Shown here: one piece after another, positions 25,635 to 37,901 of the stretch | Layout: every line of letters starts with the position of its first letter | How positions within the stretch are numbered: the first letter of the stretch is position 1 | Assembly: GCF_017562075.2 (NCBI RefSeq) | Contig: NC_054083.1 | Location: forward strand, 11,674,607-11,738,606 | Source: Anopheles merus | Lineage: Eukaryota; Arthropoda; Insecta; Diptera; Culicidae | Length of the DNA stretch: 64,000 nucleotides | Direction: 5' to 3' | The notes under the pieces: model-generated | Told to the model about the DNA's origin: nothing | The model's database searches: none | What the model saw: only the letters and a program-made list of their open reading frames with translations | Translations under genes and position numbers: made by a program

Positions 25635-26747
25635 AGGGTCGTAACCTTTGATGACGTAACCTGTACCAGTATTCGGCAGTGCACCTGTTTTCGGCAGGGT
25701 AACTAAAAACGTGTACTTACGCAAAAACGAGTTGGAAATTGTCTCAACACATATTTTTCTAAATAGAAATATGCTCATTTGTTATTCATATACGAAGTTT
25801 CACATCATTTCCTTGTATATTTTTCAAAATATCAAACAAAATGTGGAGTGTTCAACATGTTTCGGCAGATTTGCTGTCAGCCAATAGTTTGGCAGGTTTC
25901 ATTATTAAGAGAACCAGAGCACTAAAAGAGTGTTTTTTATGAAAGATCCTATGGTTGCAGAATTTATTCTAGCCCACTAGGAATTTTCACAAATCACGAA
26001 AAACAAGTGATTATTCACTTTAAATGCTGCCGAAAATAGGTAAACGGTGAATGTTGTTTTTTTAAAGATCAATGCTGTGGACTCCTGCCGAAACTTGAAA
26101 CAATAACACACTTTGCATTTTGCTGAATATTCATTTATAATATGATCAGAACACTACAATGCGTATCTCGACACATAAAACCACATTTCTTGTATCAAAT
26201 ATCACCAATTTCACTATAAATAATCCAAATACTTGTAAGGAACATAATAATTTGTGAGCCATTACTCTATAGCCGTCGGGCAGTCTCTTTTCTCCAATGC
26301 CTACTTTGTTTGTAACTTAAATCAAAATGACTCTACAAATTTCCAGCAAAATGCCTAAAATGAGCAATATAAAATTAATAATTTAAGTACTTTTCAACAC
26401 CAATTTTAGGACAGTGAGAGTTTAAAACTGTTTTGAACATTTTTGTCTATCTATTTGCATTAATTAAAACATTTACCGACCCTTATTCGCACTGCCAAAA
26501 ATAGGAGCACATGCTGCCGAAAATAGGACCAAACTGCCGAAAATGGGAACAAAAACAGTGTTTGCATTTTCACGAATATCTCTAAAACATACATTTAAAT
26601 CGGCAAATAAAAAATAGCACAACATAATACGATAGTTTAACGTTCAAAATAACGTCACATTCACGAAAAGTAATAAAAATTGGAAGTGTACAAGCAGTTT
26701 TTGTGAAACTACTGCACTAACCTGCCTGATACTGGTACATTTACCCT
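25635..26747. mobile_element. Palindromic non-autonomous DNA element (element 2), related to element 1
   Basis: The right end GGTACATTTACCCT (26734-26747) is the same terminal repeat as in element 1. The left end starts AGGGT at 25635, is interrupted by about 22 extra bases containing GTAACCT twice, and resumes as GTACCAGTATTCGGCAG, which mirrors the right end. Inside, a motif close to CTGCCGAAAATAGGANC is repeated. It is on the minus strand in the left half (25666-25679, 25684-25697, around 25861 and 25883) and on the plus strand in the right half (26025-26040, near 26084, 26492-26508, 26513-26529, 26533-26549). No transposase ORF is present. The architecture matches element 1, but the repeated motif differs. 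Confidence 0.72.
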
Positions 26748-27261
26748 ATTTAACAAAAAAATTAAATTAAATTTTTGACTTAAAGTGCCCTAGCATGCTT
26801 TCAATAAAAATACTAAGTTTTTTACTCACGTTTCACGTATGTGGTCACGTATACCATTCACGAGGAAGATATTATACGACAATTGCGCTATGTGTACACG
26901 TAAGCTCTAGCCTTCCCAACATTAACCATTGGTTTACATTGCCATCCGAATCAGCGAGGGAGTAATTTCTCTCATAATACCACAGTATCCCTGTGCTCAA
27001 TCTGTAGCTGGCATGCATTTCGGCAGCAGTGGCATCATCAGCGTCATCTATCCGCATCCGGGAAACCAGGGCAGAAGCGGGAAACCTTGTAAATGAATAG
27101 TTGGCTTTCGACGTTGCTAGAGTATGCTGTCGGATTCGGAAAACGATAAAACGTTGCGCTCGAACTTCAAACAACGGCGGTTCCCATGGAAACACGCACA
27201 TTGCTAGGCGACGGTACTGAATTGCAGGCGAATTCTGTGGTTGCCCAACCGCAATACAAAC

Positions 27262-27279
27262 GACAACAACAACGAAAAC

Positions 27280-27310
<31 letters not shown>

Positions 27311-27318
27311 TCAACAAT
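27262..27318 (+). repeat. (CAA)n/(CAC)n trinucleotide repeat
   Basis: A mixed CAA and CAC tandem repeat, which on the minus strand translates to runs of Val and Gly and explains the long ORF there. Confidence 0.95.
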
Positions 27319-27924
27319 ATCAGTGATATGACGAGAGCATAGACCGAGGATTGGAACGCGGAAATAACAAGCAGCAAACTTGAGCACAGGGTGCCTGCAT
27401 GTTGTTAAACGACTCCCCGAGCATTGCATCGCACAAGATACGCAGGAAGGTTGGACCGAGTCAACAAAGCGTCGCGGTCACGGACGAGCCTGTACACGGG
27501 GTGCCCGATTGACGAAACCATTCAATCACACAGATTGTTTGTTTAATAAATTGAAAATTGATTTTCACCTCGGTGCATGAGTTATTTGCCAACACTAAGG
27601 TGCAAAGTCCTGGGTGTTGGCGGGAGAAATGCAGCAGCGGTATCATCGGAGCACAACAACAGGACACGGAAGTGGACCGGAAAAGTTCGTAGAAATTAAG
27701 TTGCCGCTCGGCCGCCCAACGCACAAACCTGTAATCGTTCATCCACAAATCTGCACAATATACACAGCACGCTCTGGAAACACTCAATTTTGGGAAACCT
27801 TGGGATCGAGATGGTTTACTTTCGCTGGGTTTCCTTCGTTTGCGACATTGTTGACCGCCCGGACTGCCTATGGAAAGCGCAAACAAAGGCTCATCAGTCG
27901 AGCTAGAGTTTGGTTTCGGGGCAG

Positions 27925-27944
27925 TTGGTTGGTTGGTTGGTTGG
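27925..27944 (+). repeat. (TTGG)5 tetranucleotide repeat
   Basis: Five perfect tandem TTGG units. Confidence 0.95.
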
Positions 27945-30612
27945 GGAAGCCAACAGCAAGACAAGGACTTGCACACATTTATTCTCACCTCGCGTGAACA
28001 ACTGGTAGGAGCTGTGCTTATGTTTATTCAGCACCGAGCATCGTTCGAGCTAGGGGGAGGTTTTTAAGAATTATCCATTGCCTACCCGGGCCACAGGGTT
28101 GATCATACCACGGGCACCATCTATCATTGTCCTAATCTAGTATGGCAGTAGCGGCAACAAGGTGGCACTGCTACTTACCTAGCTGACCGCTCCGTAATCC
28201 TTCAGACCGTTGTATACATATTTATTATCGTACCGTGGCTGTTTCCATTCTTTATGAGAAATGCATTTTCAGAACGAGGCAAAAGTATTCAAAGTGAATA
28301 GGGCAGCCACTTGTAGAAGATGCTAAGAGAAATAATGCTTGAAAATAGACCGCAGGGTGGAGCAATTTTATCAACCAGAATGGATTTACAGCAGAATGAA
28401 TTCATTTTCAGTGAGAGATGTGTTTCGAATGTAAAATAATTTATGTAAGGCTCAACTTCTTAAACATCGTTGCGTCGACTAAAATGAATTATTTTTGCTG
28501 ATTTGTTTGTTCCGAAACTCTTTAGAAATTGCGCGATTATTATAGAAACAGAAATAATTGACTTTAATAAAGATAAACCATACTTCTGCAGTTGCTCACG
28601 AAAAAACAAGGTTTTGAAACATAAAAAAGCATATCTGAGCAGCATTTTAACCACTTCATAAGTACTACGTTGTACCTGCTTGAAATAAGCTCAACCGTCT
28701 TTCTAAGTAAAAATTAGATCACAAAATAAAACCAGAAACAAGACGTACAAGCTTCGCGCCTGAAGAAAACATGAAAAAGGTTTTTAGGAGCAAACTGATT
28801 TCTTCTCTCATCTAAGATGCTCCAAATTGATTTAAGAAACAGCAAAAAGTCATCCCCAGTTCTTCGGCGCGAGCAATTTCATTTGCCCGCGTCCGCACGT
28901 CCCTTGTCCGCCCATTACACTCCGACACAACGCCCGTCCGGAAATCGCTCCGGCACCTTTTCCGGTTTTGCCCGTTCGCGCAGATGGACGCGTTTGGAAA
29001 AAGATTATTGCACCGACATGCGTAAAAAATCGTTCCGCCGGTACAGTGCTGGAATTGAAATTTTATTAGCCATTATCCTAGCCAAGGATGAGATTGATGA
29101 ATGAATGTTGGCAGTGCCAGTTGGATGCAGAAAGCGAACAGGACGAGGACGGCAGCAGCAGCAGTGGCAATGAAGTGAAAAACAGCGAGCGAGAAGAAAT
29201 GAGTGATTGCGTGGAGGGTGTGTGATGGGATGAAAAGGCAGCAGAAAAACCCCATCACGAGAAATGGTCGGTGAGTACGAAGTTATTGATGAAACGATAG
29301 AGAACGCGGCTGTGCGGCATCGGGAACAGAAACAAAAGAAGCAAGGACAGCCGCGCTTCGCATCCGGCGTAGGGAAAGCGCAATAAATGAAATTGATGAT
29401 AAAACATATTTTTATGGAATTTTGACGTAACCTGTAAGTGAATTAGAGCGTTATTGAATCAAAACCTACATTCAATGCTTGTTTTTTATATTGCTCGATG
29501 AGATTGGAGTTAGGCTCCACAATGCCCCACATTGATGCTACCTTATTGGAGATGAGGTTTGCAAAATCGCTCTCACTGTACCGTCCCGTTCGATTATATC
29601 GCTTTAAAGCATGTCCCGCAAGCTAAGAAACATTGCAAAAGCCACCTTTAAAGCAGCCATTGTCAACCGCAGAACCAGGAAAAACAATATTTTTACTGCC
29701 GCTATTTGTTGCGCGCCACAAGTTACCATACCGTACCATACCAGCCAGCGCTACAGCCACACGGTACACGGCCATGAGTTGCAGAAGGAGCCGAGGTATC
29801 GAATGTGCTTTATCACCGGATGCATAAATATTCATGCTTCGTCACCTCGGCACAAGTGCAGCTAGTGCTTTATGATTTATGAAGGCTTCATTAATAATTG
29901 CAATTGCAAATGACTGCACCAACACCAGCCCAGGAGGAGAAGGTAGTGGTGCGCACGAAGAGGTGTCACTGGAATTCGACGAAGCGCCTCACGCCGTTTG
30001 TGCTGTGCGATACTTTTTTTTATCACATCGTGACAGTTGCTTGCCGGACAGTGACATTGTAGGCAGAACGTTTCCGATGCTGTGAACGACGAAGGCAACG
30101 AACACATCTTCTGGTTTTATGAATCTCCCGTCTTTCTGGATGCTGAAGGAGTCCAATAACTAGAAGGTACAATTGAAATAAAAGCTTCCAAAGATGGTTC
30201 CACTATCAGCATGTGATTTATTTTAAAAATCCGATCCACTCTTTAAACATATTTCCAACTTTCATCAAGGAAAAAAGTGATAGTTAAAGTTATGTATTGT
30301 GCAACAAAGAGCTTATGTTAAGTAACTACAACCTTTACCACGAAAAGCCAACAGTCGTATATTGGAACTATGTATGCGCGTTGTGCATTCTGCACCTGCG
30401 CTCATGACTTTAATCCATATAATCGTCGGGTTTTCTTTCATTTTAAAATTCAACCATCCCCTAACCCCCCCACCCTCCGGCATTGCACCTCTTCTGCCAA
30501 TGAAACAATGATGGAATAATTATGCGCTCCAACGGAAGCAAAATTCAAATTTTCAATTACATTGTCCATTGTTCGACAAGGCATGGTTCGGCGTCAATGG
30601 TGGCTTCTCTTG

Positions 30613-30640
30613 TCTCACTCACTCACTCACATACACATAC
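30613..30640 (+). repeat. (TCAC)n and (ACATAC)n simple repeat
   Basis: About four TCAC units followed by two ACATAC-type units. Confidence 0.85.
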
Positions 30641-33600
30641 AGAACTCATCAATCGATAGCTGACCAACGAATGAAGCCGCATCACCGGTGAAAGAGAATA
30701 CTAGAGACAACCGGTCCGGCATAACGGTTCGTCCAGTGCACCCAGCGCCCTTTTGCTCGCTCCATCAAAGGAGCGCAACAAAAAACGTTGAAAGGATCTG
30801 AACATTTTCACGATCGAGTTGCTGTTATCTATTTTTCATTCCTTCTCTGGTCGCTGCCAAACCTCAACGGAGCCCATTAGCCGTGGGTGTCGGGGACGAC
30901 CGGGAAATGATGATTGGGGAAATTTGCTCGAAACCTCGTTTGGGCAGCAAAAAGGCCAAGCACATACACACATACACATACAAAAAGTACTCCGTCCGAG
31001 CTGCATTAGAAATTGTCAAACCGGCTGGATGGAAACGGTCAAGCGCGTGGACAAAATGCAAGTGGAAATGAATATTTAATTAACTCGGCTCGGAACTCAG
31101 TTCGTTAGCCGGGTGGCCGTGGTGTGGAGGTAAATTTATTCAATGCTGATTTACGACATGTGTTGCACATAATTGAAGCTGATTGGGACGCTTAATTACT
31201 GGCCGATATTTGTGATGCATTAGCCAAAACTGTTCTTTTGGCCAACGTTGGCCAAGTGTGTCCCTCGCTTACAACTAATTTCGCATCGCAGTTGAAATGA
31301 GACGATATTATATTAGCTGCCTATCGAAATGCAACACGAAAATCAATCCACTCTGGCCGAAAAGAAACAAAGGGCAAGGGCATTTGTATAGTTGTCTGCT
31401 CACCCAACCTCGAAACGTTCTTGGAATGTAATTGAAGCGAATGGATGTAACAGTTCTGACACTTTCATGCCACAAAAATACGAAACCACTATCTCTTCAG
31501 ACCTCTGTGAAGACTTTGACTGTTTCGTGTCCTGATACCATATGCCAACGATTTCGGGTAGAATGTTCCGGATCATCGTTTCGGTTGCATCCGGCTTTGT
31601 CAACAGTCGGAAAACATACAGCATTCATTCCCAAAACGGCGCCGTTCGTCGACATGCTCAGCTACAGTCGAGAATCGAACGTTTACTTTGGTTTGACCGG
31701 CTAATGGCCTCGTTCTGGGGGCGAGCAACGATCCTCGCACGTTCACGATGTGCACGGATGTGGGGGGCAAAGCCGGGCAAATAAAAATTTTATTAAATTG
31801 GTTGGATCTAATTCGATAATTTCCGACTGCGATATCGGGTGTATCAACGGTTCGCTGCTTTCGGTATGCTCGCTGTGCTTGAATACGGTGTGCTGGAGTT
31901 TGTTATCGTTCTTTGTATCTGCATCCCGTTCTGGTATCATTAACGGGAGTTAAAAAATGGCTCGGTGGTAGTTGTTTGCATTGGAAAATAATTAAAGAAA
32001 CATTAAAAACATTTTTAAACCATTATACACAATTAAATGTATGAGTGCACTTGTAGTAATTAGTTGTACGAAAAAATCATGATTTATACTATATAATCAT
32101 CTCAAAAAACATCTAGAACACTCTAGGACGATTCGCAACACCGGAGCTAAACTAAACCGTACGTAAAGGCGAATCCACCTTCGGCCGGATGTTTATTTAT
32201 CTGCTTTTCCTGTTTACTTGGGCCATGAAGCTGCATGGAAAACATCAGCCCTGACCAACGTACAAAATGTGCGGAATAGAAAAGGAAGAAGATACGCCAA
32301 ACAGAGCACCAGCTAAGAGAAGGGCCCTTTCGTCGAAGTGTTCCACACAAACACCCGGCCAACGTGACGTGCAAGTGATAGAGCGCTCTCTCGGGATCCG
32401 AGGTAAACCAAGATGTGCAGGTTGGGGAATTTTTTCGCCCCAAGGGTGACGACTTATTGGCATCGGATTGAATGATGCCGACGTGAGATTCGCTCTTATT
32501 TGACCAGCCATTTTCGCATGTACTCGGCCTGGACCGGTCCATCCTCGTTGCTCCGACGGTGTTTACGTCGTGATGGAATGGCCACCGGAGAGCCGGAATC
32601 GTTTTCAGTGTGGCCTTTGGCGTTATCGATTGTCACCGTTACCAAAGCGGTCCCGAACTAGACGGCGTCGAGTTGGAAGGATGAGTTCGATCGCTGGAGA
32701 CTGGCAGGAAGCCAATAAGCATATTAAAACTTCTTAAGACGCACACGGTAGCTGTGGCACCGCAGATAGTTCAAGAACTTTTAGTCGAACTTTGCTGACT
32801 CATCGAGAAATTGGCGTTGTTTTGCTGCGTGCAGGGGCGACGCACAAAGTATTATTGTGCGGTACGGATGGTGCAGTCGGTTTTCGCTTGGGTAGCTTTC
32901 CGTTTTATGAGCGGGAAATAAAATTAATGATTGTTTCTAGATATGGGAAACAATCTTTCAAGCTGATCCGAGACGCGGTGAGATTGTTGGGCAAAGTCAA
33001 TGACCGGGATAAATTTGTTTGAATTAAAAATGGTAGATTTTCATGAAGATTACATGTTAAAAAATACTTTGGACAATGTTTAGAAACGGAATTTAATAGA
33101 ATTGTATGAATTAATCCACATTGAGTCAAGGTACTGACTGTTTGATCTAAAAAAATTTCATTGTTAATGTTTATATTGTTTGGTCTACAACATCACATGG
33201 AACTATTGCATTGGCCTAGCGTTTCTTCCATATGTTAGTTAAGCTTAATTCCCATGAAGAAATTCATGTATTCAAATCACTCAATAACAAGTGCTGCTGA
33301 ACCATACTGTTTCTCCAAAAACGTCAATACACCGGCCCATCCATTTACATGTCTCAGTGCATGTCTTAGTACATGTCTACACCATACAGGAAATATTCTC
33401 AACCGCATCCACAAACCACAGGACACAAGAACAAGTTACGTTCGTGCTTGGCTATTGTAAAAATGCTAATGACATCGAAATGCGGTCGCTCCTTGTGCTG
33501 TGCAACCTGACGTGCATCGCAAATCATTCACGCCCGATTGACGGCAACTCAACCGGTGGGCCGTTTTATGCTCCAGCTACCATACCATACTGTGTGCATG

Positions 33601-35920
33601 TGTGTGAGTGTGTCCATTGCCGAATAAATCAAAAAATCAACAATTGGTTGAAAATTGATCTCCACTTCTCCGCTACTGCGACTAGCAACGGTAGTTGCTG
33701 CCGATGCCAGAGCAATACCACAGACAATTTACCACGACAACTTTCCCATCCGAAAACTTTGTCGTGCCATACAGGACGTTGGGCTTGCCCCTGTCACTAC
33801 CATCATTGCGGTGGGCTGCGGCTTGTTGGTTTTCCAATCGCTGCACTGTCTCCCCTTCTCTATACATCTCCCTCTTACCCTCTTGATCTCTCTACTTGTA
33901 TCCCTTGCTTGATGGTGTTTCGTTGACGAATTGAGGTTCGAATTTCCCAATAATTTCTAGAATTGTGATTCAGCTCACATTCGCAGCCACTTCCAAAATG
34001 TTCGCCTCTGGTTTCTTTTAGTCTGCTGCCCTCTAGCGATAATCCCTCATGGTGTGTTCCTGAAAGGGGTTAGTTCTTTGGTGTTCATAGGACGAATTTA
34101 TGAAGCTTTCTTGTTCTGCTCGGTGCCAAAGTCATGCTGCATTGAATTTTGAGCGAACGGCAACTGAAAATGCAAACGACACGGAACAGTTTCGCTACCT
34201 TGTGGTAACTGCATGGTAGGAAAATGATATTGATTATTATCGCACCGGAGTGATCATACCGGTGTGTCCTGCAACACCGAACGAGTAGCAAGGAGTTTAC
34301 GCCTTTGCATGGAGCCAATGCGTGCGGACGAGACAATCCAGACGCAGTATCCTAGTGTCATTGTGGAAAACTGGACACGAACACTGCCAGTGCCGTTTTC
34401 CCAAAAAGGCCAGTAGCAGTGTCACACAATTTCCACTCCGGGTCGGTGGAATGCGTTTCGCACAAAAAAGGGTTCATGAGTGTCATTTTCACCCATGCTC
34501 TAGATGTTGCAGAGAGCAGTGCTAGATGCTGGACGAGGAGAAAATAGACTGATAACTGATGTTAAACCACACAACATTTCATCCGGGTGTAGCGAATGCT
34601 GCTTGTGAGGTGATGGCATTGTTGCGGTTACTGCGAATGGACCACCTGCCTTGTGAGGCTCCGTACCTGCTGCCGTGCTGGGAAGGTTTCACTCCCGAGA
34701 ATATACTAATGCACTATGCGTTCGTGTTGTGGAGTTCATAATATGTAACCTGAATACAGGATTCATTTAATTAAGTTAAGGCATGGGTTTCCATATTTTA
34801 AAACGAATATTTCGGTAAATAATGTTAATAGTAATATTAGGAAAAACAAAACACATTTACAAATAAGATGAAAATAATCATTCTAATCGACCATTGTGCG
34901 GCTGTGGGACAAGGACAAAATTTAAATCATAATATGCCAATGATCTAATTCATCACTGCCTACAGATGACGACGCCATCCCAGTGTCGGCAACTAGGGCG
35001 TGTACACCCAGAGCTTACCCGTTGCTAGGATGGCTTCTATGTCGCATCCCAGGACCTTGACAACCTCGTCACGCATCGTTGCAATGACAAGCTAGACAGA
35101 GCACACTCACACACACAATGTGTATTCCGTAGGCATTCGCCTTCCCAGCCCATGGTTTCGGTGGGCTTGTAATTGCACACGGGGCTCGTGTTTCACACCG
35201 ATGTTTGACATGACTTTGGATCGTACCCACCCGTCAATGTGGTGAGCATGGCGAGATTTGCACCTTTGCATCCATGAAACCTCAAACCCTGTGTACCCTG
35301 GCAGTTTTTAGGCGGTGAGGTGGGGGCGAGGGGAGAGGAAGAGGGTGGTTACCCATCTCTAGCGTATCGCTCAACAAACACACACCATGGCAACGGCTGC
35401 GTCAGCCGTGGTGACTGCATCTGCTACATTTTGGTTGCATAGTAGGCAAATTAATTCAATTTCAACCTTCCAAAGCGGGCTGGGTGCGGGGTAGGTGAAT
35501 ACGGCCGAGTGTTACTTCCATCAGAAACCGCATCGAACACAAGGATTTACACTGAGGTCGAGAAAAATGGAATGTGGGTTAGGAAATTTTACCATTATCA
35601 TGCACCAACCTTCCCTAATCATCCCCTCGGTAGCGATGACAAGCTGCAAACACACACACTCGTAGTGCACTGTTGCACGCTGTCACCGGCAGTCACGGCG
35701 ACGTATGTCATCGGCCCGCGAACTGTGCAGCTGAGCTGGGACGGCGCAGATGCTATCCGAAGCGCACGAAGGTGTGTCCCGGCGCGCATTTCGGTGGCGA
35801 TGTTTGCGAAGATGCTAGATTACACTTCAGGTTTGCACATTGTCCTACGTAGGGAAAAGTTGGTTCCATCTTTGTAGCGTAGCGTCATGGCAATGGTGTG
35901 ATTTGGAACGGACTTTCTAA

Positions 35921-35935
35921 CCCCCCCCCCCCCCC
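35921..35935 (+). repeat. Poly(C) run of 15
   Basis: Fifteen consecutive C, followed by a C/G-rich stretch. It pairs in sequence with the poly(G) run of identical length at 36198. Confidence 0.95.
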
Positions 35936-36197
35936 TCTTCCCGCCGCCACCCGGGGCTTCGGCCGAGGAAGGTGGTTGCTATTCGGCAACACGCTTGCCA
36001 GGGCCTACAGAGGGTCGTTAGAGTAATCAGTCCCTGTGGAATCATAATCGTACGGTGTAAGAGCCGGTGTGCGTTGGCGTACATGCCGGTGTCACGTGCC
36101 GCTTTGTGATTTTGAACAATCCAAACAGGTAGCAGCAGGTGAAGCTTCAAAAGTGTAGAAGTTCAGCCAAAAATTAATCTTTACGGCAGCATTATCT

Positions 36198-36212
36198 GGG
36201 GGGGGGGGGGGG
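36198..36212 (+). repeat. Poly(G) run of 15
   Basis: Fifteen consecutive G, 262 bases after the C run and exactly as long. The flanks of the two runs are not inverted repeats of each other. Confidence 0.95.
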
Positions 36213-37163
36213 TTACAAAGTGCAATGAATGAGTTTTGCACTCGTGAAAAACTGATGATAGGTAGTGATTCAGGAGCATCAGGAGTCACACCTAATATAA
36301 TGATGAAGCAATAATTGTGAATAAATGATTTTTGCATTTTTATAAATAGATACAGAATGAATTACATAAGAAATGAAAAATGATTATAAGTTTTCTTTTT
36401 GTTTGGTTTCAATAATTCAAACAAATTTAATAGTAAGTGTTTTCTAAATAAATAATAATAATAAATCGATACACATCACTTGCATTATTGCTAAAAGACG
36501 TATAGCTTAACTGTGGGTTTTGGCTATTGCACTAATTATATGAAAAAGTTTTTTTGACAGTTTTAATAAGCCGTTTGTTGCTGAGTTGATCTAATTTTCT
36601 CAACAATTAAACCAAACGCTTACGATAAAAAAAAGGTTTAACAGAACATGTGCAGACTCGTGGGCACCGAGACCGTCCTATTCAGTACAACGCAACACAA
36701 GAAAGCCAATTCGTTGTTTGTCATTAAAAACACCTTTGCTATGGAAGGTGACGGTACGATGGCAGTGTTTTGGTGTTCCGGTGCTAAAGACAAACACAAA
36801 TGCCACCATTTTGAGCGAAGATTCTACAAAACACACACAAAAACAAGGCAACGCGCACGCAAAACCCGCAGCACCAGTGTGCTCATTTGTCTTTTTGACT
36901 GGGAACTATTTTTCACCCTCGCGCAAAAGTTGGTTTAACTGACACCCAATGTATGTATATGTATGTGCGACAGACAATGAGACGACATTACGCAGACGCT
37001 GGGTTGGGTCAAGATGCGGCGCCGGCAGTGCGAGAGTTGATGGAAAATGGAATTGTGAGTTTTCTTGCACTGTTTTCCCGTTAACGTTATGGTGGAGAAG
37101 CGTTGTTTCTTCCATTTGCTCGTAGCCTCTGACCCGGGCTTCACTCCCCCCACTCCATCCCCA

Positions 37164-37166
<3 letters not shown>
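36213..37166. other. Non-coding stretch
   Basis: AT-rich to about 36640, balanced after. The overlapping ORFs at 36648-36942 have no support. Confidence 0.5.

Positions 37167-37230
<64 letters not shown>
37167..37230 (+). repeat. (CA)n microsatellite ending in (TA)3
   Basis: Twenty-nine CA units followed by TATATA. It yields spurious Cys-Val and Thr-His ORFs in several frames. Confidence 0.98.
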
Positions 37231-37725
37231 CATTTACCACGACTCACCGATTCACCACAGTGCTTCTCTATGCTCTTCAAACGAATTTCTAACGCAATGC
37301 ACATGGCTAGAGATTTTCCTTCCCTCTTTACATAAAAGTGTGGCACGCTCACACTTTATTATGTGACATTTATTACCACCAACTTCCACAATTTGTACTT
37401 TTGTAATACGCCACCCAGGTGCATAAATCATCATCCGCCGGCAAATTTGTAGTCTGCTATCTACTTTGTTCTTTTCTTGTTGACTCGTTTAGCACTCAAG
37501 ATTCGGGCGCGTTGGAAGCGACACTCTATAATGTGAAAACAAGCAGCCAGAAACGGGACGGAAAGTAGGAACCAAAAAGAAAGTAGTGAACAACATTAAT
37601 TTGTTTGGACAAAACAGCACCATATCTACCATCAAAGAATAAAAAGCTAGAGAAAAGTAATGTGTAACGCGTTTTAGTTTGTTATTGCTTTAGGTGTCAA
37701 AAACGAGACGGAAGTGTGATTAATT

Positions 37726-37901
37726 GGGCGGTCCCGTGGGACAGTCGTCAACTCGAACAACTTAACTACACGTCCGTCGTGAGTTCAACCCTCGTATGAA
37801 ATGCCCTCGGTTGCAAGGACTGGCTTAACCGATTCTTGATAATAACTTTCAAACATGCCTGTGTATGTATGATAGCATGACCAGGTCGTTACGCCAAAAA
37901 G
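37726..37901 (+). mobile_element. tRNA-derived SINE of a second family
   Basis: The head GGGCGGTCCCGTGGGACAG resembles a tRNA 5' half with an A-box, and GAGTTCAACCC near 37781-37791 is a good B-box. Downstream comes a tRNA-unrelated body that ends in GTTACGCCAAAAAG. The head is close to that of the SINE200-like copies (GGTCNCGTGG then ACAGTCGTCAACTCG), but the body after the B-box is different. It therefore looks like a sister family that shares the tRNA-related promoter. No target duplication is obvious. It would not work as a tRNA gene, because the acceptor stem and anticodon arm do not fold. Confidence 0.68.

Larger units (their letters stand above)
26748..35920. other. Long non-coding stretch with several short tandem repeats
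   Basis: I see no supported gene. The larger ORFs here (26872-27429 minus, 27461-27988 minus, 33291-33926 plus, 35509-35877 plus) either translate microsatellites or have open frames opposite them. A TAG|GTAAGT donor-like site on the minus strand lies near 28165-28180, and GTGAGT on the plus strand near 29270; neither ends a convincing exon. 28400-28800, 30170-30300, 31980-32110 and 33030-33250 are AT-rich. Confidence 0.55.

Noticed and set aside
26872..27429. 185-codon minus-strand ORF with Val and Gly runs
   Set aside because: The runs are the CAA/CAC microsatellite at 27262-27318 read in one frame; nothing on either side resembles a protein.
27461..27997. Overlapping long ORFs on both strands (175 and 127 codons)
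   Set aside because: Mutually overlapping open frames with no family resemblance; the sequence is simply stop-poor.
29097..29225. 42-codon acidic, serine-rich ORF followed by a GTGAGT donor-like site near 29270
   Set aside because: It stops before the donor, is short, and its acidic and serine content comes from GA- and GCA-rich sequence.
25653..29436. 13-base match between the left end of element 2 (25653-25665) and 29424-29436
   Set aside because: Many 13-base matches are expected by chance within 64 kb, and the flanks do not align.
33291..33926. 211-codon plus-strand ORF
   Set aside because: It has no domain, its composition is His/Cys/Thr-rich from CA- and TG-rich simple sequence, and other frames overlap it on both strands (33655-33950).
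36906..37352. Minus-strand ORFs with long Cys-Val repeats
   Set aside because: They are translations of the CA microsatellite at 37167-37230.
37726..37800. tRNA gene
   Set aside because: A-box and B-box are present, but the cloverleaf does not fold and a SINE body follows directly.
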